Source: Sulfolobus sp. A20 (GTDB lineage Archaea > Thermoproteota > Thermoprotei_A > Sulfolobales > Sulfolobaceae). From it: DNA of 64,000 nucleotides. Shown piece by piece: positions 52,644 through 63,869 of the stretch; position 1 is the stretch's first letter; the number at the start of each line of letters is the position of its first letter. Location of the stretch: assembly GCF_001719125.1 (NCBI RefSeq), contig NZ_CP017006.1, positions 1,426,001 to 1,490,000 of the forward strand, read 5' to 3'. The notes under the pieces were generated by a model. That model worked only from the letters and a program-made list of their open reading frames with translations. It ran no database searches and was not told the DNA's origin. Both the position numbers and the translations under genes were made by a program.

Positions 52644-54143
52644 CTAATATATCATATCTAGTACCCTCTTAATGTTAGTGTATGACGTAAAGGAAGTAAA
52701 AGCGTTTTTGATCACCTCGTTATACCAATCCTTATCTGATTCAGCCTTTTCTAAAATACGTAAAAATTTACTCTTAAATTCCTTATAATCCCTCTCATCA
52801 ATTTCCTTAGCCTTTTGAGAATTATATATATCAACGAACTCCCTAATATCATCTCCAAATAGCCAACCGTTATAACCGTCAATGATTACTTCTAAAGCTC
52901 CACCATCTCTGGACGATAATGTAGGTACTCCATTAATCCCAGCTTTCATATAACTAGTTCCGCATGCTTCCCAACTCGAAAATGGAGTGAATAATAATAA
53001 ATCTCCACCTGATAAAACATACTTCGCGTTGCTAAGGTTATAGTCATATACGTACACTACGTTTTTATATTCCCTTTGCAATTGGTTGAACTCTCTCATA
53101 TATCCTATTCCTTCTGGGTCTTTAGGGTGAGCTATCCCACCAACTATAAACGTGACGTTTAAGTCCCTTCCCACTTCCCTTATCAGTCTGGTAATAAAAT
53201 ATGGTCTCTTATACTTGGTTATCCTTCTAGCCCAGACAACAATGAAGTCTCCGTTCACTTTTTTATAATTGTTTAATAGCTTCAACAAGTCTTCTTTAGC
53301 CTTCTTTTTAGCATTGACTAGCATTTCATATTTTTTCTGACTGTAGATTTTTCTAATCTCATCATGCATCCATCTGGTAAAACTAACTCCATTGGTTAAA
53401 GGCGTTGGATTAGCTTCAGGCAACATAAGTTTAGTTAAATGGTTATGTTTATATGATACTGTGTGAACATAATCAGCGTATTTCAGTAAGAGTCTTGTAA
53501 GCATTACATCCCCTTGAGCCTCTATTCCAAATTCGTCCTTAAGTGTTTGGGAAGAAAAATAGGGATGACCCCAAGGTCCGGGAGTATGTGTCGTTAAATG
53601 AGTCTCGTACTTACCGTGAAGTGGTATTAGAGATAAACCGGCTAAAGATTCTTGGGCGTAAACAGCTTTCACATTATTCAAACTATTAATATACTCAACA
53701 GAAGCCTTCGCTAATATGATGTAAGTGTATTCATAATCAAATCTATCCTCATCAACGTATAACCTGCTGGTGACTCTTACAGCCCAATCTGGGGATAAAG
53801 CTTTAAAGAAAACTGCCTTTGCATTACCTTTAGTTAAAGTAAGTACTCGTAATCTTACCTTTCCCGGTTTAGTATTGATTTCAATTTCTCCTTCACTTTT
53901 TAATTTTTTCTCTATTTCAGAATAATCTAAGAGTTCTTCCCTTATTTCATCGTCTACGAAATAATTAGCGTAGCCTTTCGGATAAAATAACGTGATTACT
54001 GTGTAGGGTAATTTACTTTCTGACGCTTCAATAAACTTATCTCCTTCTAATACTCCTAAACCCCCAGCATATATGGGAACTTCATCCAATGCTAGTTCTG
54101 GAGTCACTGAAACTATCATAATCAATACATAGTTATACTTCAT
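52644..54143 (-). CDS. glgP: alpha-glucan phosphorylase
   Basis: This roughly 500-aa protein has a short-type glucan phosphorylase pattern. The N-terminus is EVPIYAGGLGVLEGDKF. The catalytic end has VWARRITKYKRPYFI and GGIAHPKDPEGIG. EACGTSYMKAGINGVPTLS keeps the Lys that binds pyridoxal phosphate in this family, followed by SRDGGALEV. It releases glucose-1-phosphate from glycogen. The start may be the internal ATG at 54119, giving 491 aa; the first eight residues look dispensable. Divergent from an MFS transporter. Confidence 0.88.
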   Translation of the reverse strand: MKYNYVLIMIVSVTPELALDEVPIYAGGLGVLEGDKFIEASESKLPYTVITLFYPKGYANYFVDDEIREELLDYSEIEKKLKSEGEIEINTKPGKVRLRVLTLTKGNAKAVFFKALSPDWAVRVTSRLYVDEDRFDYEYTYIILAKASVEYINSLNNVKAVYAQESLAGLSLIPLHGKYETHLTTHTPGPWGHPYFSSQTLKDEFGIEAQGDVMLTRLLLKYADYVHTVSYKHNHLTKLMLPEANPTPLTNGVSFTRWMHDEIRKIYSQKKYEMLVNAKKKAKEDLLKLLNNYKKVNGDFIVVWARRITKYKRPYFITRLIREVGRDLNVTFIVGGIAHPKDPEGIGYMREFNQLQREYKNVVYVYDYNLSNAKYVLSGGDLLLFTPFSSWEACGTSYMKAGINGVPTLSSRDGGALEVIIDGYNGWLFGDDIREFVDIYNSQKAKEIDERDYKEFKSKFLRILEKAESDKDWYNEVIKNAFTSFTSYTNIKRVLDMIY

Positions 54144-54368
54144 GTTTTAAGCCTTAAACCCCATAGTTAACTAACATGTTAAATATTAAATTTCTGAATT
54201 GAGTAGATATTTTCCGTTATCTTTTTTGCCAAGGAAAGATTATTTATAATATATAAAAATCCTTCATTATAATATAAAATTCGAGTAAGCCAAAATCATT
54301 ATAAAATATCATTACACCAAATTTACAATATAATCAACTTTATAACCTTCTAATATAGATTTTAGTTT

Positions 54369-55673
54369 ATGGAGGAACTTTTTAAAGTCGTTGATAAGTC
54401 TAAATGGACCGCAGTTCACACTCTAATGTTCGCCTCATTAGCCGTAGGATACTTCATGTGGGGAGTTATTTCCTCAATAGCACCTTTATTCTATCCTAAC
54501 GTGAACAGTGTACTATTTTTACTAACTCCAACCTTTGCAACTCTTGCCGGAGATTTAGTGTTACCAATATTCTCAGATAGAAGACTGGGAAGAAAGACTA
54601 CCTTCTTCATCACAATGAGTCTGTATTCTATAGGAACTATAATCATAGTAGCTTCAGTTGTTATGGCTGGTTTTAACTCCTCTACCTTGGCAAAATTACC
54701 TTTCATTATACTTTTAGCTGTAGGTATAATATTAGGTGAGTTTGGAGTAGAGGGAGAAGTTCCAATAATGTTATCCTATACCGCTGAAATGATTCCATTA
54801 GAGTATAGGGATATGATACTAGTGTTAGCGCCTAATTTTGATAACATAGGGGCTATGGTAGCTGCCCTAATAGGCTTTTTAACTTACAATTTAACAAATT
54901 CCTTCAGTATAGAATTAATAGCCATCTCAATAGTAGCAATAATCGGAATAATTTTTGCTATAATAATAAGATTACTTCTGCCTGAGTCAGTAAGATGGTT
55001 GGTTGTAAAAGGTAATCTTGATAAGGCTGAAAAAGAGATAAAAAAGATTATGAAGGAGACCAAAGATGTAAAGGAGAGGGAAGCTAATAGTAAATTAAGC
55101 CTTAAGTCTAGATATACTTTCCTAGCGTTAATTGGATTATCACAATATCTAACTTACGGATTAATGGCTTTCGTAGTAGCAGATTATTTCTTTTCACAGT
55201 CTCAAATACCATTCATAATATTCATAGCAAATCTTGGGGCTTCTGTCTCAGGTTTCATTGCAACACTACTAGTCAAGAACTTAGCTACAAGGAAATTTGC
55301 CTTGTTGTCTTATTTAGGAGGTACGCTTAGCATGTTACCTATAATATTTCTTACAACTAACTTTAACTTTGCATTATTTTATGCCCTGCTATTCGTTAAC
55401 ATGCTGTTTAGTGAATTCGGATGGGCTGTAAGAACAATATACGAACCGGTTTTAATGCCCGGTAATGTTAGGGCGTTTCTAATTGGATTAATAAGGATTG
55501 TTCCCATCACCGCTTACGCAATATCAACGTACCTAACATCTTCATTTAGTTTAACCGAATTCCTAATTTATAATACAATTTTGTGGGCAATAGGTGGAGT
55601 TACAACTATTATATGGTACTTCAGAGGAGTTGACACCAACTTAGTTCCGCTTGAGAAGCTAAGCAAAAGGTAA
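54369..55673 (+). CDS. MFS transporter, sugar-porter-like
   Basis: This 434-aa protein has about twelve membrane helices. It carries the MFS loop motif FSDRRLGRKTTFF between helices 2 and 3, LLPESVRWLVVKGNLDKAEK after helix 6 (the PESPRWL-type motif of sugar porters), and a central charged loop. It probably imports sugars or organic acids with protons. Divergent from glucan phosphorylase, so a sugar link is plausible but unproven. Confidence 0.82.
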   Translation: MEELFKVVDKSKWTAVHTLMFASLAVGYFMWGVISSIAPLFYPNVNSVLFLLTPTFATLAGDLVLPIFSDRRLGRKTTFFITMSLYSIGTIIIVASVVMAGFNSSTLAKLPFIILLAVGIILGEFGVEGEVPIMLSYTAEMIPLEYRDMILVLAPNFDNIGAMVAALIGFLTYNLTNSFSIELIAISIVAIIGIIFAIIIRLLLPESVRWLVVKGNLDKAEKEIKKIMKETKDVKEREANSKLSLKSRYTFLALIGLSQYLTYGLMAFVVADYFFSQSQIPFIIFIANLGASVSGFIATLLVKNLATRKFALLSYLGGTLSMLPIIFLTTNFNFALFYALLFVNMLFSEFGWAVRTIYEPVLMPGNVRAFLIGLIRIVPITAYAISTYLTSSFSLTEFLIYNTILWAIGGVTTIIWYFRGVDTNLVPLEKLSKR

Positions 55674-56137
55674 CCTCTCATATTAACTTTGTTATAAACT
55701 ACTGCAATTTTTTATTTATATATTTTGTATACATAACTCAATAGATTTTATTATGTAATACTCTTTAATGAGTAGTTGAAAATTTCTCTACGATTCATTG
55801 AATTCATTATAAGTGACTTAAAATACAATTTTTATATTGATTTTCTTAATACGTTAATAAAAGAGAAGTATTAAGAGAACCTTTTCTATCTAGTTGGCCT
55901 AGTATAATATACGAAAGTTTGACAAAAAATACTGATGAGAGAATGTATGGAATGCTAAAGGCTTCACTGGAATGTATTTCACCGACTTCCTCCTTGTCAT
56001 AGAGGCTTTCCTCAACTTTATAAGTATGTAACGGTGTGATAGACAAAATAATTGAAAAGCCTTTTGCTTAAATATACATTATTATTTTATTATGAAAAAA
56101 TATTTAAACTTTCGCACAATAGTGAGTAGGAGGATGA
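55674..56137. other. 464-base intergenic region
   Basis: AT-rich. A weak palindromic trace (ACCGACTTCCTCCTTG then TAGAGGCTTTCC, 55981-56020) may be one more MITE relic. The protease promoter lies at its right edge. No gene supported. Confidence 0.45.
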
Positions 56138-59100
56138 ATGAAAAAAGTAATTTCTCTGATTATTATAACTACATTTCTATTAAGTATTCTAGTAGGTAGT
56201 TCATTTACCACGAAAGCTCAACCCACGCTCAATGAAGTCCAACCAATAATTGTAAAGGGTTATAAAGTAATTGGAGTATTGCCTAGTAATGCGGTAGTTC
56301 AAGTATACATATACATTCCATTAAGAAATGTAGATCTGCTTCAAAGCTTAGTGATACAACTTTCGACTCCAGGGAGTCCTCTATATCATAAGTTTTTAAC
56401 TTACGCACAAGTAAAAAGCTTATTCTTACCCGTAAATGAATATTACAGTGTTATTAATTACCTGCAAAGATATAATCTAACTGTTATTGCATCATCTTTG
56501 TACTCTTCCCTAGTTGTTCAAGGAACTGTTAGTCAATTTGAGAAGGCTTTAGGGCTCAGATTCTTACTCTTGTCTAACGATAGTGAAGAATATTATACTG
56601 GAGTTGGTAGCGTTAGCTTACCGGGAATTTCCGTGGTAGCAACAAATTACACTACTCTGTTGTTTTCTAATCCTCAGTTCTTAATAACACAAAAACAAGT
56701 GGAAAATATTGCCAAGGAGGCTGAGAACTTTACGGAAATACTAGCTGGATACAACTTACCCCAATTAAGTATTGCTTATAATGCTTCTGTATTGTATAGA
56801 CAAGGGTATTATGGAAATGGAACTAATATAGGAATTATTGACTTTTACGGAGATCCAGAAATATTGCAACAAATAGCCTACTTTGACCGTTTATATAATT
56901 TACCCCCCGCGAAAATAAACATAGTCCCCATAGGTCCTTATGAGCCAAACCTAGGAATAATATCAGGATGGGCTATTGAGGAAAGTCTGGATGTAGAGGC
57001 AGTACACTCAATGGCACCTTATGCTAATATAACGATCTATAATCCTTCGGTCGGCGATTTAGCTACAATAATTGGTTATGTAGATCAACAAAATAAAGTT
57101 GACGTAGTTTCTATGAGCTTCGGCATATCTGAGTCTGAAATAGAGTATTATTCTTCATTTTTATTACCAATGATAATACAAACTGAGTATTACTTCATGA
57201 TAGGTAGTCTAGAAGGAATCACTTTCGTAGCGTCTTCCGGAGATGGCGGAGGAGAGCTCTACTCATTTGCCCAACCATTAGCTGATACTTCATATCCTGC
57301 AGTATCACCTTTTGTAACCTCTGTTGGAGGTACTACAACTTACCTTTCTGATAATTCATCGATACAAGAAGCGTGGTCATGTTCACCAGGAGGTGGAGGG
57401 TCTACAGGAGGAGTCAGCGTACTGTTCCCGAAACCTTGGTATCAGGGTAATCTTAGTGAGCCTTTCAGCTCTATAAATGGTAGGATGACTCCAGATATCG
57501 CACTTAACGCTAATATCTATCCCGGAGTTTACGTAGTTCTACCCGGTAATTCCTCGATTTTAGTAGGAGGTACTAGTGAATCCTCACAACTGTTTGCTGG
57601 TCTGCTATCATTACTTATCTCGAAGTTCCATAACAGATTAGGGCTTCTAAATCCAAGTATATATTATTTAGCTCAAAAATACTATAATAAAGCCTTTTAC
57701 CCAATCACTTTTGGTTACAATTCACCTTGGATAGCAAAATATGGTTATAACTTAGTCACAGGTTGGGGAGCTCCTAACATAGGTTATTGGTCGATATTAT
57801 TAAGCAACATATCATCAAGACCCGCTCTTGAGATTAACATAAGCGTTTCACCACCTCTATCAAACTACTTCGATGGTAATAAAATTCAAGTAATAGCTAA
57901 CATTAGTTATAAAGGTAATTCTATAACCAATGGTACATTTTACGCTATAATAGAAAGTTTGAATAGTGAAGAAGTTTATCCATTGCACTTTAATGGAACA
58001 TCATGGATTGGTAACATAACATTAAATAACGTCTCTGGGATAGTATACGTGATAGTAAACGGTAGTTATAACGGTATAGAAGGGGTTAACTTAATAAGTA
58101 TATTCGTAGGTTATTTGTTTACAATTACTCAAGCATATCAATATAACGTAAATAATACTACAATAACATCTTTCACTGGATGCATATTTTACCTTAATGG
58201 AAGTTTAGCAACTAATGTGAAAAGCTTTCCAATTAACTTGTATTATTATAATCCATTAACTAATAAATACGTCTACGAGACTAACGTGAATATGACCCTT
58301 GCATTAATTAGGTCAAGAACATTTTTCTTTAATCTTTATCAGTGGGAGGGTGAAACTAATTATACATTACAATATACTGCGACTCTAATAACGGGTAGAG
58401 GACAAGTTTACGGTTACCTGCCAGTTTTCCTTGGAATAAATAGCGTAGGATCTTACATATTGTCTCCAGTGTTAGCTTCCCCTATAACCGTATCTCCTAA
58501 TGAGTCAATACTCATTGAAGATTTAGGTTTATCATTAGACTACGTATTATTGGGTGGATATAACGTTTCAGCATCGCTAATTTCACCTAATGGGAAAATC
58601 ATCTCATCAGTGATGTTATCCTCTCAATACGAACTTATTCCACCATATCTATACATTACAGTACCCATAGGATACTTATACGTACCTCCTAATACTAAAC
58701 CGGGCTACTATACAATTTATCTTAATGTGACCGGAATGATAAATAATGAGAGCATTCTTGTAGGTTATGAAGGATTCCAAATATACGTAGCTCCATACGA
58801 GGTGATGCCAATAGTTAAAATCACTAACTACGCATTTCAAGGACAGAATGTAACGTTCTACGCTAATATTACTTATCCTAACGGAAGTGAAGTAAATTAT
58901 GGTATATTCACAGCATTGGTCTTTCCAAAACAAGTAGCTGGAGATTATTCTTCGCTCTCCCAAAGTTTATCAGTAAGTCAAGTAATGTTAACTTACAATC
59001 CTAAACTTAACGAGTGGGAGGGAAGTGTTATATTACCTTCTATTAACGATCTCGGAAATCTAACTTACCTCAACTCCGGATACTATACTGGAGATTTTCA

Positions 59101-59965
59101 AGTATATGTTGAAGGTTTGTCATATAACGGAATACCGACTACAACAGCTTTAAGTAACGCTAAATCTTTTGTAGTATTACCATATACTCTCATAGAAAAT
59201 CAGAATTTAGATTCTATAATTCCAGTCAACTCTGTCTTAGAAAATGATAACATAACTTACAATGGGACTTTGGAGAATGTTATAATGTTAGGTTTAAATA
59301 GGCTTCATGGAAACGTTAATTTAATAGATGATAACATAAGCGGGAAATTGATAATTTATGACTCGAATATAACGATGATAGGTGGTTTCATTAACAATAT
59401 CACAGCAGTAAATTCTACCCTTAATATAATATCTTCAACACTTTATTCAATAAATCTAATTAACAGTAAAGTGCATCTTATTTCAAGTAAAGTGATAAAA
59501 GTTTCACCGCAACTTCCAACCATAAGCTTGACAACCCCTCAAGGGAATTATACTGGAGTGATAAATGTTACTGCAAACGTTGTAGGTATTAACATTGATA
59601 ATGTAACGTTCTACCTAAACGGAGTTCCCATATATACTTCACGTACAAATGGTACTATAACCTTCCAGTTAGATACTTCTAAATATCCAGATGGAAATTA
59701 CAAGTTAACTGTAATAGCCTATCAGACTGATGGACTTTATGCCTCATATACTATTAATATAAACTTTTACAATAACTTAAAGGAAGTTAAATCAGATATA
59801 ACTACCTTATCATCAAACATAAGTAACGTATCAAATGAGTTAGATAATTACGTCACTATATTATCAAGTAAAGCTATGATGGATGAAATCATAGGTATAA
59901 TTGGCATAGTTGTTGGAATAGTAGCTATCATAATAGCTGTGCTATTAACTAGGAGAAGGAAATAA
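56138..59965 (+). CDS. secreted sedolisin (S53, pro-kumamolisin) acid protease
   Basis: This 1275-aa protein has a signal peptide (residues 1-27). A pro-kumamolisin activation domain follows (about 35-200, FLTYAQVKSLF, YLQRYNLTVIAS), then the S53 catalytic domain (about 215-560). The acid pair is Glu281/Asp285 (IEESLDVEA), the oxyanion Asp is in ASSGDGGG, and the nucleophile Ser480 is in GGTSESSQLFAG. Long beta-rich outer domains follow and the tail is one membrane helix with RRRK, so it is surface-anchored. It degrades protein at low pH outside the cell. Convergent with a thermopsin. Confidence 0.93.
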   Translation: MKKVISLIIITTFLLSILVGSSFTTKAQPTLNEVQPIIVKGYKVIGVLPSNAVVQVYIYIPLRNVDLLQSLVIQLSTPGSPLYHKFLTYAQVKSLFLPVNEYYSVINYLQRYNLTVIASSLYSSLVVQGTVSQFEKALGLRFLLLSNDSEEYYTGVGSVSLPGISVVATNYTTLLFSNPQFLITQKQVENIAKEAENFTEILAGYNLPQLSIAYNASVLYRQGYYGNGTNIGIIDFYGDPEILQQIAYFDRLYNLPPAKINIVPIGPYEPNLGIISGWAIEESLDVEAVHSMAPYANITIYNPSVGDLATIIGYVDQQNKVDVVSMSFGISESEIEYYSSFLLPMIIQTEYYFMIGSLEGITFVASSGDGGGELYSFAQPLADTSYPAVSPFVTSVGGTTTYLSDNSSIQEAWSCSPGGGGSTGGVSVLFPKPWYQGNLSEPFSSINGRMTPDIALNANIYPGVYVVLPGNSSILVGGTSESSQLFAGLLSLLISKFHNRLGLLNPSIYYLAQKYYNKAFYPITFGYNSPWIAKYGYNLVTGWGAPNIGYWSILLSNISSRPALEINISVSPPLSNYFDGNKIQVIANISYKGNSITNGTFYAIIESLNSEEVYPLHFNGTSWIGNITLNNVSGIVYVIVNGSYNGIEGVNLISIFVGYLFTITQAYQYNVNNTTITSFTGCIFYLNGSLATNVKSFPINLYYYNPLTNKYVYETNVNMTLALIRSRTFFFNLYQWEGETNYTLQYTATLITGRGQVYGYLPVFLGINSVGSYILSPVLASPITVSPNESILIEDLGLSLDYVLLGGYNVSASLISPNGKIISSVMLSSQYELIPPYLYITVPIGYLYVPPNTKPGYYTIYLNVTGMINNESILVGYEGFQIYVAPYEVMPIVKITNYAFQGQNVTFYANITYPNGSEVNYGIFTALVFPKQVAGDYSSLSQSLSVSQVMLTYNPKLNEWEGSVILPSINDLGNLTYLNSGYYTGDFQVYVEGLSYNGIPTTTALSNAKSFVVLPYTLIENQNLDSIIPVNSVLENDNITYNGTLENVIMLGLNRLHGNVNLIDDNISGKLIIYDSNITMIGGFINNITAVNSTLNIISSTLYSINLINSKVHLISSKVIKVSPQLPTISLTTPQGNYTGVINVTANVVGINIDNVTFYLNGVPIYTSRTNGTITFQLDTSKYPDGNYKLTVIAYQTDGLYASYTININFYNNLKEVKSDITTLSSNISNVSNELDNYVTILSSKAMMDEIIGIIGIVVGIVAIIIAVLLTRRRK

Positions 59966-59991
59966 AACAACTAAAAATAGCTTAAAAATTT

Positions 59992-61671
59992 TTACTTCCT
60001 TTTTCTTAATGATATTATTATAGCGACACCTAGTACTATCAATATTACGATTGCAATTATGAAATAATAGTTAGGATAAACAACTAGCTTTTCGTATATT
60101 GGACCATTCACCACGATTTTTTCTCCGGGTGAAACATTATAAGTGCCTATAAACTTACCTTGTTCATAAATGGGCAGATTAATCTTTAAAGAAATTTGTG
60201 AGCCTTGAGGAATCCAGTTTGTCCCATTAAACTGTAATTTTTGACCATTAACTGCTCCTATCACTGTTTGAGTGGAATTTATTTCTACTCTGTACTGTTT
60301 AATAAATCCTACATTTATAGTCATAGGACTCTTCACAATGATAGGTAAACTGGGATAAGTGTTGTTAACTACTAATCTTTCTCCACTGGAAATATAATAA
60401 GTATAATTAACGAGATTAATATTACTATTCTGAACTACCCATATTGGCTTATTCGTCAAGGTTAAATTGCCATTAACGTTTAGCAAAACGGGTATATTAG
60501 AATTTATCTTAATTAAATAATAGTATGTGTATTTAGGAGTAATTGACACATTTCTAAAATTATTAGATGATGAAATTGTTATGTTAGATGTAGGATAAGA
60601 GAGTAAGACGAAAGATGAAGAATTCACTGAGTAATTTTTGTAGAAAAATATTGTAAGTGGTGAAGTTATATACCCAGTATAATTTGTTGTTAAAAATGTA
60701 TTGTTAATAAGGAATGGTATCTTACTGCTTATGTTGACGAATGTAAATCCTGGAATATAAGGATGGAAGTTATCAGTTAATAAGCCATAGTTCGGATTTC
60801 CTAAACTAACATAAGCATCTCCATTATTTGCCAGAGTAACTTGTAAATCATTAGCGGATTCCTCAGTATCGAAACCATAATTGTAAACGGTGTCAAAAGG
60901 TACGAACTGTTTATCTGAGAAGTAGAATAAGCCCAAATATGATGACATTTTTTGGAAAGTGGTAGATTCTCCATTGCCATAACCTCCCCATACTAACTCT
61001 GCATCAAGCAGATTTCCTAGATACGTTATAATACCAACGCTAGCGTTAGGAGTCATAGAATCATTAATTACTATATAAGCTGTCTGTAAATTTTGAATAG
61101 GTATAAAAACACTGTCGTATGTAACAGGATTTGGAGGTAATATTTTTCCGTTCTGAAGAATAACATAAGAGAAATTGATTTTTACTCCAGAAGAATTATA
61201 GTTTTCGCTTATTAAGAAGTAAAAAGCAAAAGGAAAAGTATAGTTTATTTCAGGCGTTCCGTATGCGTAATAACTAGAATGATAAAAAACGTTTAATAAT
61301 GGATAAGTCTCCCCATTACCACTAACGTTGGAAATTCCTGCAAATGGATTTGTTGCATTCCAAATGTTATCAACGAAATTCATCCGACTTTCATTAGTTA
61401 GAAATTCAGCCACGTTTTGAAGCCAAAAATAATACAAGTTTCCCTCTGAAGTGTTAGCCATAAGCATAACGTTAAGTTGCAATGAAGCACCATAAGGGTA
61501 ATCAGACGATGCATTATAAGCTAGTAAGTCTGTTATATTAACATAACCTAGGACTGCTCTAGTAAATATAGGTCCATTATTCGTTGATATACCAGTAGGT
61601 AAAGAAAGGACCGGCATTGAAGATAACAGTATGAAAGCTACCAAAATGAGGATAGAACTTACCTTCTGCAT
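59992..61671 (-). CDS. thermopsin-family (A5) acid protease, membrane-anchored
   Basis: This 559-aa protein has a signal peptide (about residues 1-24). The thermopsin region follows: [17 protein letters not shown] and [19 protein letters not shown], then [10 protein letters not shown]. Many N-glycosylation sequons are present. One C-terminal membrane helix ([21 protein letters not shown]) ends in RKRK. Thermopsin is an acid endopeptidase of Sulfolobales, active at high temperature. Convergent with the sedolisin gene 26 bases away, giving a two-protease surface-digestion locus. Confidence 0.9.
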   Translation of the reverse strand: MQKVSSILILVAFILLSSMPVLSLPTGISTNNGPIFTRAVLGYVNITDLLAYNASSDYPYGASLQLNVMLMANTSEGNLYYFWLQNVAEFLTNESRMNFVDNIWNATNPFAGISNVSGNGETYPLLNVFYHSSYYAYGTPEINYTFPFAFYFLISENYNSSGVKINFSYVILQNGKILPPNPVTYDSVFIPIQNLQTAYIVINDSMTPNASVGIITYLGNLLDAELVWGGYGNGESTTFQKMSSYLGLFYFSDKQFVPFDTVYNYGFDTEESANDLQVTLANNGDAYVSLGNPNYGLLTDNFHPYIPGFTFVNISSKIPFLINNTFLTTNYTGYITSPLTIFFYKNYSVNSSSFVLLSYPTSNITISSSNNFRNVSITPKYTYYYLIKINSNIPVLLNVNGNLTLTNKPIWVVQNSNINLVNYTYYISSGERLVVNNTYPSLPIIVKSPMTINVGFIKQYRVEINSTQTVIGAVNGQKLQFNGTNWIPQGSQISLKINLPIYEQGKFIGTYNVSPGEKIVVNGPIYEKLVVYPNYYFIIAIVILIVLGVAIIISLRKRK

Positions 61672-61709
61672 CGTTCCGAAATTAGATTTTTTACACTTAA
61701 AAAGGTTAT

Positions 61710-63692
61710 CTAAATATTGTTTACGCTAAACTTTCCATAAAATTTAACTAAAGCATATAAAGCTACTACATTAGAATTCAACTTGATGAATTTTTCATTA
61801 ACGTTAGTCGGAATATCATAATAACTTAAATGAATTCTTGGATTGATTGTAACTCCTTCAATACCAGCGCTGATAGATATTTGAACTTTAATATTCGCTT
61901 TATACTTACTTAATGAAATACTGACTCTATAATCTTTTCCCTCTAATAATTTAATATATTCTTCCTCCTCACTTTTCAACTCTTTCATTACGTCATCGAG
62001 TTCATTAGGCAAAACCAACTTCATGTAGTTATATAATATTGACTTCCTATCAATCCTTAATGTACTTTTACTCTGTAGCAGTTTCCTACCAATATTTTTC
62101 ATATAATCGTTACATAGTTTAACGTAACTTTCACCATAACCTACATTACAATAACTCGCAATAAACACTTTACTTAACGCCTCTCCTAACAATGCTGGCT
62201 CGTAATAATATATTACTTTCCCGTCCCTTATAGCCCTCTCTACATATTCACTAACATGAGACTTAGGATTATCAGAAAAGAGATCTGGAAGAGTCTCATT
62301 TTTCCCCTCAATACCACTTACTAAAACCTTACCCCCTGCTTTACTTACTATATCAACTACTCTTGCTACAGGTCCCTTATCCTCTCGCTTTTCAATTATA
62401 TAACTTACATCTACTCCTTCAGCATATAGATTCCTTAGTGCATCGTCTAAGTTGTCGTATTCTGGAGTTTTTGGAGTTAAGGTTACAACTAAATACTTCA
62501 AAACACTTGAATCGTTGGTATTACTCTCCTTTCCCCTAATTAGCCTTCCTAGCCTTTGATAGAATCTCAAGGGACTTTGAGGAACATCAGTCATAATTAA
62601 GAGTTTAGCTTCTGGTATATCGATCCCTTCTTCTCCAACTAATGTAGATATTATAACATCTACATTTCCCTTCCTAGCATCTTGAACTAGCTTAAGCCTT
62701 TCATATCTTGAGAGATCACCAGTTAGCACTTTAGCCTTAACGTTGAAACTAGATACTACCTTTTCAAATTCGTACGCAGTTGACTTTCTAGAGGTAAATA
62801 TCAAAACTGGTTTAAATTCCTCAACCTTATATATGTTTAAAACGTCCTTCAAAGCTCTAGTCTTGTGACTTAATTCCCTCTGTTCACAAAGAGTTTCTAT
62901 TATTGGAGTTTCTTCAACTTTCCCTAGTAACCTATTATAGCTTTCACAAAAAGCTTCTTTACCATAAGTATATAGTGTGATTTCGAGAAACTTTAAAGTA
63001 TTTTTATCGCCATTTATCTTACCTCTAAAAAAGTTTTCATATACGTTATCCTCTAAACTGTTAAATTCAGCGTCAAAAATGTCAGCTATAGCTTTAGGGA
63101 GTTTAAAGGTAGGGTCAATTCCAGATAACGCTTTGAAATCATAGGTGAGGAAAAGGGGATTACCTAAGTTTTCAACTAGCCTTGGATCTACCATATATTT
63201 TTTGTAGGAAGGTAATAATGCCGTAAAACCAACTAGGTATTTAGGCTCTAAGTCTGCCAAAGTTTGTTCATAACGAATATCTCCGAACGCGTGATGAACT
63301 TCATCTACTATCAAAGCTTCCGCATTACCTATACACTTAGAAGTTGTAAAAGGCGTTGAAACTATTACCCTTTTACCTTCCTCAAAGGACTTACAATCAC
63401 CCTCGTACTCTACACCGCTATCACTCTCAAATATCCTTTTCCAAAACCTATGATACATCTGATCACAAAGAAGTCTGGTTGGCTCCAATATGATCACATT
63501 ATGACCTTTCTTTATCAAATAATAGGCTATGAATACCTCTATCAGAGTCTTACCACTCCCGGTAGGCATTGAGACCACCACAAATCTGTTAGTATCCAAT
63601 GATTTCATAATCTCTTGACTTATACTCTTCTGGTAAGCATAAATTTCGAAACCAAGTTTCTTTCTAACAATCTCCTCAAATTCCTCAAGCAT
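61710..63692 (-). CDS. SF2 DEVH-box helicase
   Basis: This 660-aa superfamily-2 helicase has Walker A MPTGSGKT (42-49), motif II DEVH (130-133), an altered motif III (GFTAL instead of SAT), IVSTPF-type motifs and motif [11 protein letters not shown]. The C-terminal 220 residues (after [11 protein letters not shown]) are a family-specific helical domain. The overall layout is COG1061/XPB-like archaeal DNA helicases, but no nuclease domain is visible. A DNA-repair or recombination role is probable. Monocistronic, 38 bases beyond the thermopsin start. Confidence 0.88.
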   Translation of the reverse strand: MLEEFEEIVRKKLGFEIYAYQKSISQEIMKSLDTNRFVVVSMPTGSGKTLIEVFIAYYLIKKGHNVIILEPTRLLCDQMYHRFWKRIFESDSGVEYEGDCKSFEEGKRVIVSTPFTTSKCIGNAEALIVDEVHHAFGDIRYEQTLADLEPKYLVGFTALLPSYKKYMVDPRLVENLGNPLFLTYDFKALSGIDPTFKLPKAIADIFDAEFNSLEDNVYENFFRGKINGDKNTLKFLEITLYTYGKEAFCESYNRLLGKVEETPIIETLCEQRELSHKTRALKDVLNIYKVEEFKPVLIFTSRKSTAYEFEKVVSSFNVKAKVLTGDLSRYERLKLVQDARKGNVDVIISTLVGEEGIDIPEAKLLIMTDVPQSPLRFYQRLGRLIRGKESNTNDSSVLKYLVVTLTPKTPEYDNLDDALRNLYAEGVDVSYIIEKREDKGPVARVVDIVSKAGGKVLVSGIEGKNETLPDLFSDNPKSHVSEYVERAIRDGKVIYYYEPALLGEALSKVFIASYCNVGYGESYVKLCNDYMKNIGRKLLQSKSTLRIDRKSILYNYMKLVLPNELDDVMKELKSEEEEYIKLLEGKDYRVSISLSKYKANIKVQISISAGIEGVTINPRIHLSYYDIPTNVNEKFIKLNSNVVALYALVKFYGKFSVNNI

Positions 63693-63869
63693 GACAATAG
63701 ATAGTTTTAGGGGAAGGGGGATAAAAAATGATCTGTGGAACCCTTATTAGTATATATAATCCTTTTTGAAATCTTTAATTAAAATAATTCAAACTATAAA
63801 TATTTTTATAACTTTATAGTAGAAAAAGTTATTAATGATAAAACCAAATATATAAGTTGGTGAAGTGCT

